Of a DNA stretch of 64,000 bases, positions 42,183 through 50,393 are shown piece by piece. Each line of letters begins with the position of its first letter. The first letter of the stretch is position 1. The notes beneath the pieces are model-generated. The model ran no database searches. It saw only the letters and a list, made by a program, of their open reading frames with translations, and was not told the origin of the DNA. Source of the stretch: Ktedonobacter racemifer DSM 44963 (GTDB taxonomy: Bacteria; Chloroflexota; Ktedonobacteria; Ktedonobacterales; Ktedonobacteraceae); NCBI RefSeq assembly GCF_000178855.1, contig NZ_ADVG01000003.1, positions 1,364,001 to 1,428,000 of the forward strand. Reading direction: 5' to 3'. Both the position numbers and the translations under genes were made by a program.

Positions 42183-42211
42183 TTTACTTTTTGTGCTGCC
42201 TTGTGTATACT
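42183..42211 (+). promoter_or_regulatory. Promoter of the leader region upstream of the P-loop gene
   Basis: TTTACT at 42183-42188, 17-bp spacer, TATACT at 42206-42211. Transcription would begin near 42218, about 330 nt before the coding gene at 42551. Confidence 0.55.
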
Positions 42212-42248
42212 GGCCGGGTAAATAGATATTCTTCATGAAGGAGCGAGT

Positions 42249-42266
42249 ATGCCGGCTCATTGCTAA
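42249..42266 (+). CDS. Five-codon upstream ORF (MPAHC) with a strong ribosome site
   Basis: GAAGGAGCGAGT lies directly before ATG, then CCG GCT CAT TGC and TAA. The spacing is ideal for translation. The last codons and the stop overlap the left arm of an inverted repeat (42259-42268), so a ribosome here would block that pairing. This suggests an attenuation or leader-peptide role; no homologue is known to me. Confidence 0.35.
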   Translation: MPAHC

Positions 42267-42364
42267 CGTATGCCTGGAAGTGTATGACGGAGGAAGGCCA
42301 CTGTCGCCTGGTGCGGCAAGGGTTTGTTTTGTCTGTCATAAGAGTAGGGCAGGGCGTTAGCAAT
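42259..42364 (+). ncRNA. Candidate structured leader RNA
   Basis: The outer stem ATTGCTAACG (42259-42268) pairs with CGTTAGCAAT (42355-42364). Inside, TATGACGG pairs with CTGTCATA, and a GTCGC/GCGGC hairpin with loop CTGGT is nested within it. Long unpaired G-rich segments remain. The arrangement of nested stems downstream of a promoter and a tiny ORF resembles a riboswitch or attenuator. It does not match any class I can recognise. The rest of 42000-42550 shows no gene. Confidence 0.4.
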
Positions 42365-42550
42365 TTCTCCCAGAGGTTCGGCGGCTCTCACAAGCTTCTT
42401 TAATCCTCAACTTCGATCCTCATGCGAAATTGTCTCCCTATCACGGCACAAGGCGGTGGTCCTCTTTCGCGTGCATTTCTGGCATTTTTTCACTCAAGGT
42501 TTTGTGAAACTTGCGCTTTTACACACTAAAATGTACCGAAAGAGAGACAT

Positions 42551-43168
42551 ATGGCAAAAATTTGTATTCTTGGTGGCCCTGGCAGCGGGAAGACGACTCT
42601 GGCTCAGGACCTGGCTCGCAAGCTTGATATACCTCATCACGATCTGGATAAAATTGGCTGGAAGCGTGGCAATGACATGCTGGCCTGGGTGGAGGATGCC
42701 GCCGTTATCGCGGAGCAATCCGCGTGGATCGCCGAGGGCATCTATATTATCTCGACCGATCCCCTTATCTATCAGGCCGATTATATTGTGTTGCTTGAGG
42801 TGCCCTGGCTTGTCGCGGTCTGGCGCGTCTTGCGTCGCCATATTGCTAAAACTCTGCGCGGCACCAATCCCTATCCTACAAAGCTGCTTTTCAACTTCAT
42901 GAAGAACACGCGTAGCTATGGCATTGGCAATATTGAATCTGATCCCACTGTGGTCGAGGCTGTGCGAATGTATCGTGAAGAGGATAGGGCCAGTGCTGGA
43001 CTTGCTAGTGCAGAGGTCTTAATCAAGCGCCTGGAGCGGTGTCAAAAGACGATACCGCTGACCGCGGCTTTTATGCGCGTCTATCTAGAGAAGCATTGGG
43101 AGCGTGTCTTTATTATCCGAAACAATGTTGATCGAGAGCGTCTAATCGCGCTGCTTGTCAATGAATAA
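42551..43168 (+). CDS. P-loop AAA-family ATPase/kinase, topology-modulation (FlaR)-like
   Basis: 205 residues. Walker A is ILGGPGSGKTTLAQDLA. IPHHDLDKIGWKRGN and AWIAEGIYIISTDPLIYQAD correspond to the acceptor-site and Walker B regions of FlaR-like small kinases. VVWRVLRRHIAKTL-like basic helix and a C-terminal FIIRNNVDRERLIALL end complete the family pattern. The phosphorylated substrate is unknown. A 330-nt leader with structured elements precedes the gene. Confidence 0.8.
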   Translation: MAKICILGGPGSGKTTLAQDLARKLDIPHHDLDKIGWKRGNDMLAWVEDAAVIAEQSAWIAEGIYIISTDPLIYQADYIVLLEVPWLVAVWRVLRRHIAKTLRGTNPYPTKLLFNFMKNTRSYGIGNIESDPTVVEAVRMYREEDRASAGLASAEVLIKRLERCQKTIPLTAAFMRVYLEKHWERVFIIRNNVDRERLIALLVNE

Positions 43169-43233
43169 ATCCAAGTATTGCAGCAGAAGGGCCCTGGCGT
43201 TCGCCAGGGCCCTTCTGCTGCAATACTTGGATT
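43168..43233. terminator. 32-bp perfect hairpin shared by two convergent stop codons
   Basis: Arms 43168-43199 and 43202-43233. The left end is the last base of the P-loop gene's stop codon, and the right end touches the phzF-like stop. One palindrome thus separates both genes. GGGCCCTGGCG and its complement close the tip. Confidence 0.85.
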
Positions 43234-44026
43234 AAGAAAGTAGTTCGCCGCGCAGGGTGGTTAGGGCCTGTCCTCCAAGGTGCACGCGCTCGCCATCCAG
43301 GCGGACGCGGACAACTCCCCCACGTGCTGAGGCCTGGTAGCCGGTAAGCTGGTCGCGGCCTAGTTGCTTGCTCCAGAAGGGGCTGAGAGCGCAGTGGGCT
43401 GAGCCTGTCACGGGATCTTCATTGATGCCTACGCTGGGGCAGAAGAAGCGCGAGACAAAATCATAGTCATGGTTAGCGTCGGCTTGCGCGGTGACGATGA
43501 TGCCGCGAGCCGGGATAGTCACCAGGCGCGCGAAATCTGGTTGGAGGCCGCGCACGACCGCTTCAGATTCGAGCCTGGCAATATAGTCGAGCTGGCTTTT
43601 ACCGATATAGAGTGGTGTCGCACCAAGGCTCTCGGCAAAGATGGGTAAGATCTCCGCTTGCTCCTCGGGCTTGGCGGGAAAGTTGAGTTCGATCCACTCA
43701 CCAACCTTGTTGGCTGTCAGGAGACCAGCCCTGGTATGGAAGCGAGCCTGGGCATCGCTTGCCAGGTAGCCCTGGCCCCAGAGGGTATGTGCGCTGGCCA
43801 GGGTGCCATGCCCACACAACTCCAGCTCGACTTTGGCCGAGAACCAGCGCAGGTTGTAACCATTATCCTGGGGATAGATAAAGGCGGTCGCGGCCTGGTT
43901 CATCTCACTGGCGACGCGTAGCAACCAGGCATCCTCACGAGGTCCATCCAGTACTACGACTGCCGCCGCATTGCCCGCGAAGGGCGTATTTGTAAAGGCA
44001 TCCACAAAAAATACGGGAAGGCTCAT
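43232..44026 (-). CDS. PhzF-family isomerase-like protein
   Basis: 264 residues from ATG 44026 (AAGGAG 7 nt upstream). VFFVDAFTNTPFAGNAAAVV opens the fold. The N-terminal half has MNQAATAFIYP, with the conserved Glu region, and LELCGHGTLASAHTLW. The C-terminal half has CPSVGINEDPVTGSAHCALS. These are the family signatures of the two-domain diaminopimelate-epimerase-like fold. PhzF isomerises a phenazine precursor, but most homologues outside phenazine clusters have no known substrate, and no phenazine genes are present here. Confidence 0.92.
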   Translation of the reverse strand: MSLPVFFVDAFTNTPFAGNAAAVVVLDGPREDAWLLRVASEMNQAATAFIYPQDNGYNLRWFSAKVELELCGHGTLASAHTLWGQGYLASDAQARFHTRAGLLTANKVGEWIELNFPAKPEEQAEILPIFAESLGATPLYIGKSQLDYIARLESEAVVRGLQPDFARLVTIPARGIIVTAQADANHDYDFVSRFFCPSVGINEDPVTGSAHCALSPFWSKQLGRDQLTGYQASARGGVVRVRLDGERVHLGGQALTTLRGELLS

Positions 44027-44305
44027 TTGTCTCTCCTTCATCTCTTCTTTTATTGCCAGATTATCCGCCATTGTAGTAGGAAGCAGCCTTCTCGTCTACA
44101 GCCAAATGGACCTACTTAGAGAGCCAAAGTATGTTTAAGTCTGTTAGCTTTCTTAAAGGCATAAAATGAGGTTGTATAGAACGTATAGAAAATTATGCTT
44201 GCATGCGTATATTTGAAATAGGGCGTGGCTGGGAATTGGCTCTGGGAACATAGCACGATGTTTGAGAGGGCAGGAGTGTCGTAGTAAAAGCAATGAGGTG
44301 AGCTT

Positions 44306-44824
44306 GTGAGAAATATATCTATGCTGGGAAGTGTACTTGTGCTTTCTTTCGTCCTCTTGTTTGGTATGTACAGCCCTGTGAGCGCTGCAACCATGCATGA
44401 TCAGGGGCAGCATACCTATGCGGCGCAGGCGTGCCAGGCGAATGGTCCGTATCCTGATGCAACGTGTACTCCTGGGGCTATCTTTAGCAATGCGACTACG
44501 AAGGAGGTTTGTACTCCTGGTTATGCCAGTTCGGTGCGGAATGTCTCGCAGAGTACCAAGCGTAAGGTTTATGCCAGCTATGGTATTAGTAGTTACAGGC
44601 CCGGGCAGTACGAGGTCGATCACTTTATCTCGCTTGGGCTGGGTGGGTCCAATGCCATCTCTAATCTCTGGCCTGAGGCTGGTAGCCCTTTTCCCGGTTA
44701 TCGCGAGAAAAACGTGGTGGAGAATTATCTGCATAACGAGGTCTGTTCTGGTGCATTAAGCCTGAGCGATGCCCAGTATAAAATCTCTCATGACTGGGTG
44801 GCGGTCTACAACAGCATCAAGTAG
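44306..44824 (+). CDS. Secreted HNH-like nuclease-family protein
   Basis: 172 residues. GTG start with GAGGTGAGCTT upstream. A signal peptide (MLGSVLVLSFVLLFGMYSPV) is cleaved near SAA. The mature part has two Cys pairs (CTPGAIF, CTPGYAS) and then EVDHFISLGLGGSNAISNLWPE, the E-x-D-H...N pattern of HNH endonuclease folds. Similar short exported HNH proteins are widespread and uncharacterised. It could degrade extracellular DNA or act as a toxin; no immunity gene is evident next to it. Confidence 0.75.
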   Translation: MRNISMLGSVLVLSFVLLFGMYSPVSAATMHDQGQHTYAAQACQANGPYPDATCTPGAIFSNATTKEVCTPGYASSVRNVSQSTKRKVYASYGISSYRPGQYEVDHFISLGLGGSNAISNLWPEAGSPFPGYREKNVVENYLHNEVCSGALSLSDAQYKISHDWVAVYNSIK

Positions 44825-44886
44825 CTCTTGACAGCTTGCTATGCATTGAAGACAATAGGGACCTGATTTGATTTAGAGCTCTGGGA

Positions 44887-46584
44887 ATGAAGGTTATGAT
44901 GACATTAGAGCAGCAGGTCGAGGAGAAGATCGATGCCTTGTTCCAGGCATATAATCAGGAGGATACTCCGGGTTGCGCGGTTGGCGTTCTGCGCGATGGA
45001 GAGCTGATCTTTAAGCGGGGGTATGGCGTGGCGAATCTGGAGCATGATGTGCCGATTACGCCGCGTACCGTTTTCTGCCTGGCCTCGCAGGCAAAGCAGT
45101 TTACAGGGATGTGCATCGCTTTGCTGGAGGAGGCAGGGCGTCTCTCGCTTGAGGATGATATTCGCAAATACCTTCCGGAGTTTCCCGATTATGGTCCGCG
45201 TATCACGCTGGCTCACCTGCTGCACCAGTGTAGCGGCATTCGCGATTACTATGTGCTCGCGCTCTTCATGGCTGGTGTCAAATTTCACGATTACTTGAAT
45301 CGGGACGAGGCGCTAGAGATTCTTCTGGCACAGCGTGAGCTGATCTTTCAGCCTGGCGAGCGCTTTCACTACTCGAACTCTAATTACTTCCTACTCTCGC
45401 TGATGATTGAGCGCATTACGGGTCAGACTCTGAGCCAGTTTAGCCAGAAGCACATTTATGAGCCGCTGGGCATGCAGAATACCTGCTTCCGCGAGAATCA
45501 CTCTCTGCCTATCAAGCAGCGCGCGACTGGCTATGGTCGTTTCCCCCTGCGCAATGAAGAGCCAGGAAGCGACCAGTTTGATATGGGTGAAGCAACTCAT
45601 TTTACCTGTACTAACGAGTTAGAGCTGACTGGTGACGACGGCGTGTGGAGCTGTATCGAAGACCTGGCGCTCTGGTATCAGAATCTCTCGGTCAATCGCC
45701 TGGGACAGGGCAGACCAGAGCTTATAGAACGTTATCTGACTCCTGGCCGCTTACTTGATGGGACAAGCACGGGCTATGCCTATGGGCTATGTGTGGGGAC
45801 CAGGAATGGCGCGCCTTTCATTGATCACCGGGGTTGGACTTGTGGCTATGTCGCGGTTTGTGAGCACTATGTCGGAGAGCGCCTATCCCTCTTCATCCTC
45901 TCCAACACCTCACGTCTGCTGCCCTGGGAGTATACCGGGCGTCTGCGGGCTATCCTGCTCGATGAGTCTGAGCAACCATCCGCACCTGTCGCAAGCAGAG
46001 CGCCATACATCTTGAGCAAGGCGGAGCGTGCATGTGTGACAGGTTCCTATCATTGTCCCGAGAATGCCTATGTCTGGCAAATAGCGGATGTAGAAGGTCG
46101 CCTGTGTGTTACCGTCAACGGCCTTGATGAGGTCGAGTTGTTGCCGCGCGAGAAGCACACCTTTGAGATCTCTGATGGAAGCTACCAGGTTACGGTTGTT
46201 CCCGGTAAAAGTGGTGTGCATGCTCACCTGGAGGTCTCTCGTGGCGAGCGTACCTGGACCTTTCTTCCTTTCCGCTCTTCACCCTTGAGCGAGCCTGAGG
46301 CGCAGGCCTATGCGGGAGTCTACCATTGTGAGGAACTCGCTACCACCTATGATGTGAGCATTGAGGATGGACGCGTCTGCCTGCGCAATCGCAATCGCCA
46401 TCGCTGTGGCCTGGACCTTGCTTTCGAGCCTACCGTAGGTGATCTCTGCTACAAATATGATTCGTGGGTTGATGATGTAGTGATCGAGTTCCAGCGGGAT
46501 CCCGAGAGTACTATTTACGCCTTCGTCTTTCGCAGCCATAGGGGGGATGCCTGTGAGCGCCTGCGTTTTGAGCGCATAGGGTAG
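44887..46584 (+). CDS. Serine hydrolase, class C beta-lactamase/D-alanyl carboxypeptidase family
   Basis: 565 residues. The catalytic S-x-x-K is in CLASQAKQFTG, the Y-x-N in HYSNSNYFLL, and the third motif is the HRG of FIDHRGWTCGY in place of KTG. The N-terminal 350 residues form the beta-lactamase-like domain. The C-terminal 200 residues hold two beta-barrel (lipocalin-like) repeats seen in related esterases and amidases (AYAGVYHCEELATTYDVSI). No signal peptide is visible, so it may be cytoplasmic and act on a peptide or ester. Confidence 0.9.
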   Translation: MKVMMTLEQQVEEKIDALFQAYNQEDTPGCAVGVLRDGELIFKRGYGVANLEHDVPITPRTVFCLASQAKQFTGMCIALLEEAGRLSLEDDIRKYLPEFPDYGPRITLAHLLHQCSGIRDYYVLALFMAGVKFHDYLNRDEALEILLAQRELIFQPGERFHYSNSNYFLLSLMIERITGQTLSQFSQKHIYEPLGMQNTCFRENHSLPIKQRATGYGRFPLRNEEPGSDQFDMGEATHFTCTNELELTGDDGVWSCIEDLALWYQNLSVNRLGQGRPELIERYLTPGRLLDGTSTGYAYGLCVGTRNGAPFIDHRGWTCGYVAVCEHYVGERLSLFILSNTSRLLPWEYTGRLRAILLDESEQPSAPVASRAPYILSKAERACVTGSYHCPENAYVWQIADVEGRLCVTVNGLDEVELLPREKHTFEISDGSYQVTVVPGKSGVHAHLEVSRGERTWTFLPFRSSPLSEPEAQAYAGVYHCEELATTYDVSIEDGRVCLRNRNRHRCGLDLAFEPTVGDLCYKYDSWVDDVVIEFQRDPESTIYAFVFRSHRGDACERLRFERIG

Positions 46585-46609
46585 CCGTATCCTCCCAGGC
46601 GTCGCTCCT

Positions 46610-46637
46610 GTAGCCGTGTACGCCAGGAGTGGGCTCC
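46610..46637 (+). repeat. Family A repeat, diverged
   Basis: GTAGCCGTGTACGCCAGGAG followed by TGGGCTCC, about 25 bp after the serine hydrolase stop. CTCCTG just before it can pair with CAGGAG, giving a small hairpin. Confidence 0.65.
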
Positions 46638-46873
46638 TTTTGGTCCTATCTCTGCCGGATCATTTTATGTTTTAACTTCTTGTATGTTAGAATATAGGCT
46701 ACATTGGCCTTGATAGCACATTGCTAGCGTTCAATTGGCCTTACTTTGTCTTGAATTTATAAATGCGGTTATATAAATATATTTGCTCACTAAATGATGA
46801 CCGCAGATGATGACATGCTAAAGATGATCAATGAATATATAGCACTATTGTCGTTAATTAGGAGAATGAGCAT

Positions 46874-47749
46874 TTGAGTAAAACCATACCACCACATCGA
46901 TCAGATACAGATTCCACATTCCCCAACCCTTCCCTTTCGCCCACCAGCTATCAGTCCACGCAGGATAATGCTGTCCAGCCCGGGCAGCTTGCTTTACAAG
47001 CCCTGAAAAAGGTTCCTGAAATAACGGTTTATTTCTGGATCATCAAATTGTTGACCACTGCCATGGGCGAGGTGACCTCGGACTTTCTCGTGAACCACAT
47101 GGCTCCGGAAATCGCGGTTGGCCTTGGGTTCATTGGATTTGTAGTGGCGTTGCTATTGCAGTTCGTGGTGCGCCGCTATGTACCCTGGATCTACTGGCTA
47201 GCCGCTGCCATGGTTGCCGTATTTGGCACGATGGCCGCCGATGTACTACACATAGGGTTAGGTGTTCCGTATATCGTATCAAGCGTCCTATTTCTGGTCG
47301 CACTGGTCGTCATTTTTGCCGTCTGGTATCTAAGCGAGAAGACGCTATCCATTCATAGCATCTACACGCGTCGCCGCGAGCTATTCTACTGGGCCACGGT
47401 CATGGCGACGTTTGCGCTTGGCACCGCCGTAGGTGATCTGACCGCGATGACCGCCCATTTGGGTTATTTCGCCTCAGGCGTGCTGTTCATCGTATTGATC
47501 GCTCTGCCAGCTCTGGCCTACTGGTTGCTTGGTCTGAATGAGATCATCGCCTTCTGGCTCGCCTATATCCTGACCAGGCCGCTTGGTGCCTCATTTGCAG
47601 ACTGGGCAGGCAAGGAGCCAAGCGCCGGTGGAGCTGGCCTGGGTACGGGCTGGGTCAGCCTTGCTCTGACAATCTTGATTATTGCCTTTGTTGCTTATGT
47701 AACGGTCACTCGCAAGGATGTCAAGAGCGACGGGGAGCGACGCTACTAA
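46874..47749 (+). CDS. COG4705-type integral membrane protein
   Basis: 291 residues. TTG start with TTAGGAG about 10 nt upstream. After a 45-residue polar N-terminus there are eight to nine hydrophobic helices. KVPEITVYFWIIKLLTTAMGE and its internal echo WATVMATFALGTAVGDLTA are the typical two-fold repeat of this predicted membrane-anchored family. Function is not established. The last three codons and the stop (CGA CGC TAC TAA) lie inside a family B repeat. Confidence 0.8.
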   Translation: MSKTIPPHRSDTDSTFPNPSLSPTSYQSTQDNAVQPGQLALQALKKVPEITVYFWIIKLLTTAMGEVTSDFLVNHMAPEIAVGLGFIGFVVALLLQFVVRRYVPWIYWLAAAMVAVFGTMAADVLHIGLGVPYIVSSVLFLVALVVIFAVWYLSEKTLSIHSIYTRRRELFYWATVMATFALGTAVGDLTAMTAHLGYFASGVLFIVLIALPALAYWLLGLNEIIAFWLAYILTRPLGASFADWAGKEPSAGGAGLGTGWVSLALTILIIAFVAYVTVTRKDVKSDGERRY

Positions 47750-47770
47750 AGTACGCGTCTACATATAATG
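47738..47770 (+). repeat. Family B repeat, single arm overlapping a stop codon
   Basis: CGACGCTACTAAAGTACGCG, then TCTACATATAATG, matching the arm at 16130-16162 with two changes. The repeat supplies the stop codon of the upstream membrane-protein gene. Confidence 0.8.
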
Positions 47771-47788
47771 ATCCATCTGCCTCTTTTG

Positions 47789-47849
47789 AAGTTGGTAGTG
47801 TTGTCTGTATTGCGGACTCAGTCCGCAATACAGACAACACTACCAACTT
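47789..47849. terminator. 29-bp perfect hairpin terminator
   Basis: Arms 47789-47817 and 47821-47849, loop of 3 nt, followed by TTTTTG. It lies between the plus-strand membrane protein and the minus-strand small membrane protein. Confidence 0.85.
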
Positions 47850-47888
47850 TTTGTGAGCGCCGCAGGCTCGACTACCGAAGAGAATTTG

Positions 47889-48245
47889 TCAGGCTGGATC
47901 TTTGTGTTCAAGGCCGTCGTGATAGCGATGTTGGCTCCAGTAGATGAAGAGCAGGGGGGCCGGGAGGGTTGAGAGGAGTAGCGCCAGGAAGATGCCGAAG
48001 CTAAAGGTAATGCGTCCCAGCGAGCCGGAATAGGCATAGAGCATGCCCCAGAGCAAGATGCCCGCGGCAAGAATGCAGGTAATCAGGGGGAGAATCCAGT
48101 CGTAGAGGAGCCTCGAGAGGTCGTGTAGGCGGCTGGGAAAGACAAAGCGAATAAAGCCCATGAGTAGGAGGAAGTCCACCAGGGGGAGCGCTCCAACACT
48201 CAGGCCCAGCAGAAAAGCCACAAATTGATGAAAATCCCTCATCAT
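47889..48245 (-). CDS. Small membrane protein, four helices, unknown function
   Basis: 118 residues from ATG 48245 (a second ATG is adjacent at 48242). Hydrophobic segments: FVAFLLGLSVGALPLVDFLL, LITCILAAGILLWGMLYA and FGIFLALLLSTLPAPLLFIY. Longer readings overlap the kinase gene 3' end in a different frame and look non-coding. It follows the Ser/Thr kinase gene by 82 bp on the same strand and could be cotranscribed with it. Confidence 0.6.
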   Translation of the reverse strand: MMRDFHQFVAFLLGLSVGALPLVDFLLLMGFIRFVFPSRLHDLSRLLYDWILPLITCILAAGILLWGMLYAYSGSLGRITFSFGIFLALLLSTLPAPLLFIYWSQHRYHDGLEHKDPA

Positions 48246-48327
48246 AGATGTAACCGTTTTATGCTCTATTTTGTCCACGTTTTTCTTAAAAAGAAGTATA
48301 CCACCTTTTGCATAGATGTAAAAGAAT

Positions 48328-50256
48328 TTAATGGCAGCTTTCTGATGGGGCGGCGCTTTTTGTGATGGAGTTGGGGCGGGTCGTGGTGACGATGCCGGTG
48401 TGTTCAACGTCGAGCTTTATGAGGTTGAGCAGGTTGAGCGAGATGGTTAGCTGGCGACTAAAGTTAAAGCTCTGGCTGGTTTCACCTGCGGCGAAGGTGA
48501 GCGTGGTTGTATTATAGCTTGCTCCGTTATCGGATGAGTATTTGACGTCGACCTCGCCGCCAGGGCTGTTGTCGCTGACAGTAACAGTCGCGATATAGGT
48601 AACGGTGGCGATGCCGCCACAGGAGGTCGAGATGGTAGGGGGATCGAATGCGATATTGATTCCCTGTACCTGGAAGGGATTGGTCGTGGTTGTTCCAGTT
48701 GGGGTGGGTGTGAGCGATGTGACTGTACTGGTCGCCCTGGCTTTTGAGACAGGAGTGGTCGCTCCTACTACTCCAGCACTTGTTGGACTTGGTCGAACAC
48801 CTCCAGGTGTGTTGCCAGTGGTCGGACGGGCTGTCGCTATTGGTGTCTGAGTACCTGGAGAGCTACCAGGCACAAGGGTCGAGGTATGGTCATTGAGGAC
48901 TGTGTTTAGCACGAAGGTACCCAGAAGGGCGAGCAGGATCAGAAGAATGATTGCAGCCAGGAGAAACCGCCTGCGCTTCTCTTTCCGCCCTTTATTCTTA
49001 TCGTCGCCTGTGTTCCAGGTGGGGAGAGGGGGTTCTTGCCCACCATCATCTATATTGGCTGGTTTGAATATAGAGGCTGACCCGGATTGTTCGAGTTTGC
49101 TAGATATCTGCTTCAGTTGAATCTCGCCTGGTAGGGGTAAGGGAGCTGGCGGGGCGTCGCCAGGGTCGTTAGGCTCGCTTGTATGGAGTGAGGGTTCTTG
49201 CCAATCTACCCCTGTAATGGGTGATGACGGGGTGCCATACTCGCTTGAGGGAGTCTGGGGACTGCTTGCGATTTGGAATGAGGCGTTCTGTGAAACGGAA
49301 TGAAACTGGGTGTGGAAAAGTTGGCTGGGCAATTCGGTGCTGAACTCCGAGGTAGAGCGCTCAAGCACCAGTTCGTCTGACTCAGTTGGACCATAGATAG
49401 CCTGGTGAAAGGCCTGAGCGAAGGCGGCGATGGTCGGATAGCGCTCCTCGGGCTTCTTCGCCAGGCCGCGCTGAATAACCGCGCTTACCCCGGGAGAGAT
49501 CTCTGGATTAAACTGGCTGGCATCGGGTGGCGCGGTCTGGATATGCTGGTAAAGGATGCTAACGGCATCACCTTGAAAGGGATACTGTCCGGTGAGCAGC
49601 TTATAGGTCATAATTGCGAGGGAATATTGATCGCTGGCGGGTACAGCCTCCCCTCGCCACTGTTCGGGGGCCATGTAATTTGGTGTGCCACGCGCATGCT
49701 TACTTGAATTGGAGTTGTCCAGGCGCAGGCGAGCCAGGCCAAAGTCCGAGAGCAGGAGGTGAGGGACGTCAGGCTGCACATGGCTATTACTGACCAGGAA
49801 GTTCGATGATTTCACATCCTGGTGGATGATATGATGATCATGGGCATACTGAAGGGCGTTCGCGGCCTGGCGCACGATCTGTGCAACCATCTGAGGGGGC
49901 AGCAGCGTCGCGCGGCGGCGCTTGCGCAGCCAGATATCGAGTGAGCCTTCGGCATGATACGGCATCACGAGATAGGTTAGCTGGGCGGCATTCAACGTAG
50001 TTTCCCCATAATCAAAGAGGGGTAAAATATGAGGATGATCAAGCATCGAAATTGTCCGTGCCTCACGCTGAAATAGGCGCAACGCCTTGCTGCTTGTCTC
50101 GCTGCCCTCATCCTCATCTTCCTCAGTGCGAACGACCTTGATCGCGACCTGGCGCGCGAGGCGTATGTCGTCCGCGAGATAGATCTCTCCCATGCCCCCA
50201 CTTCCCACCAGCCGAAGCAAGCGGTAATTATGTATCTGCAATCCGTCGAGCGGCAT
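48328..50256 (-). CDS. Membrane Ser/Thr protein kinase (PknB-like) with extracellular beta domain
   Basis: 642 residues. The kinase domain (about 10-280) has the Gly-rich loop LVGSGGMGEIYLAD, Lys in VAIKVV, IIHQDVKSSNFL, LSDFGLARL and GTPNYMAPEQW. The catalytic-loop motif is HQD rather than the usual HRD, so this is a non-RD kinase that may not need activation-loop phosphorylation. After about 150 disordered residues, a transmembrane helix (FLLAAIILLILLALLGTFVL) leads to a Thr/Pro-rich linker and a C-terminal beta-sandwich with two Cys. A cell-surface signal is presumably relayed to cytoplasmic targets. Confidence 0.92.
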   Translation of the reverse strand: MPLDGLQIHNYRLLRLVGSGGMGEIYLADDIRLARQVAIKVVRTEEDEDEGSETSSKALRLFQREARTISMLDHPHILPLFDYGETTLNAAQLTYLVMPYHAEGSLDIWLRKRRRATLLPPQMVAQIVRQAANALQYAHDHHIIHQDVKSSNFLVSNSHVQPDVPHLLLSDFGLARLRLDNSNSSKHARGTPNYMAPEQWRGEAVPASDQYSLAIMTYKLLTGQYPFQGDAVSILYQHIQTAPPDASQFNPEISPGVSAVIQRGLAKKPEERYPTIAAFAQAFHQAIYGPTESDELVLERSTSEFSTELPSQLFHTQFHSVSQNASFQIASSPQTPSSEYGTPSSPITGVDWQEPSLHTSEPNDPGDAPPAPLPLPGEIQLKQISSKLEQSGSASIFKPANIDDGGQEPPLPTWNTGDDKNKGRKEKRRRFLLAAIILLILLALLGTFVLNTVLNDHTSTLVPGSSPGTQTPIATARPTTGNTPGGVRPSPTSAGVVGATTPVSKARATSTVTSLTPTPTGTTTTNPFQVQGINIAFDPPTISTSCGGIATVTYIATVTVSDNSPGGEVDVKYSSDNGASYNTTTLTFAAGETSQSFNFSRQLTISLNLLNLIKLDVEHTGIVTTTRPNSITKSAAPSESCH

Positions 50257-50393
50257 CTCTTATCCCTGACGACCCTTAAAATAAATATAACTATCCCAAT
50301 AACCTCTTCTATTTTACCAAATAACAGGTATTTGTGCAATGGTTAAAAGGTAAAACAGTGAAAAATAGGTAGTAAAAAAAGAAGGAGGACACG

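Noticed and set aside
42259..42364. Cobalamin riboswitch, suggested by GGAAGGCCACTG
   Set aside because: The order of conserved blocks is wrong, no B12 box is seen, and the downstream gene is not B12-related.
43232..44026. Phenazine biosynthesis role for the PhzF-like gene
   Set aside because: No other phenazine genes are nearby, and most PhzF-family members have unrelated roles.
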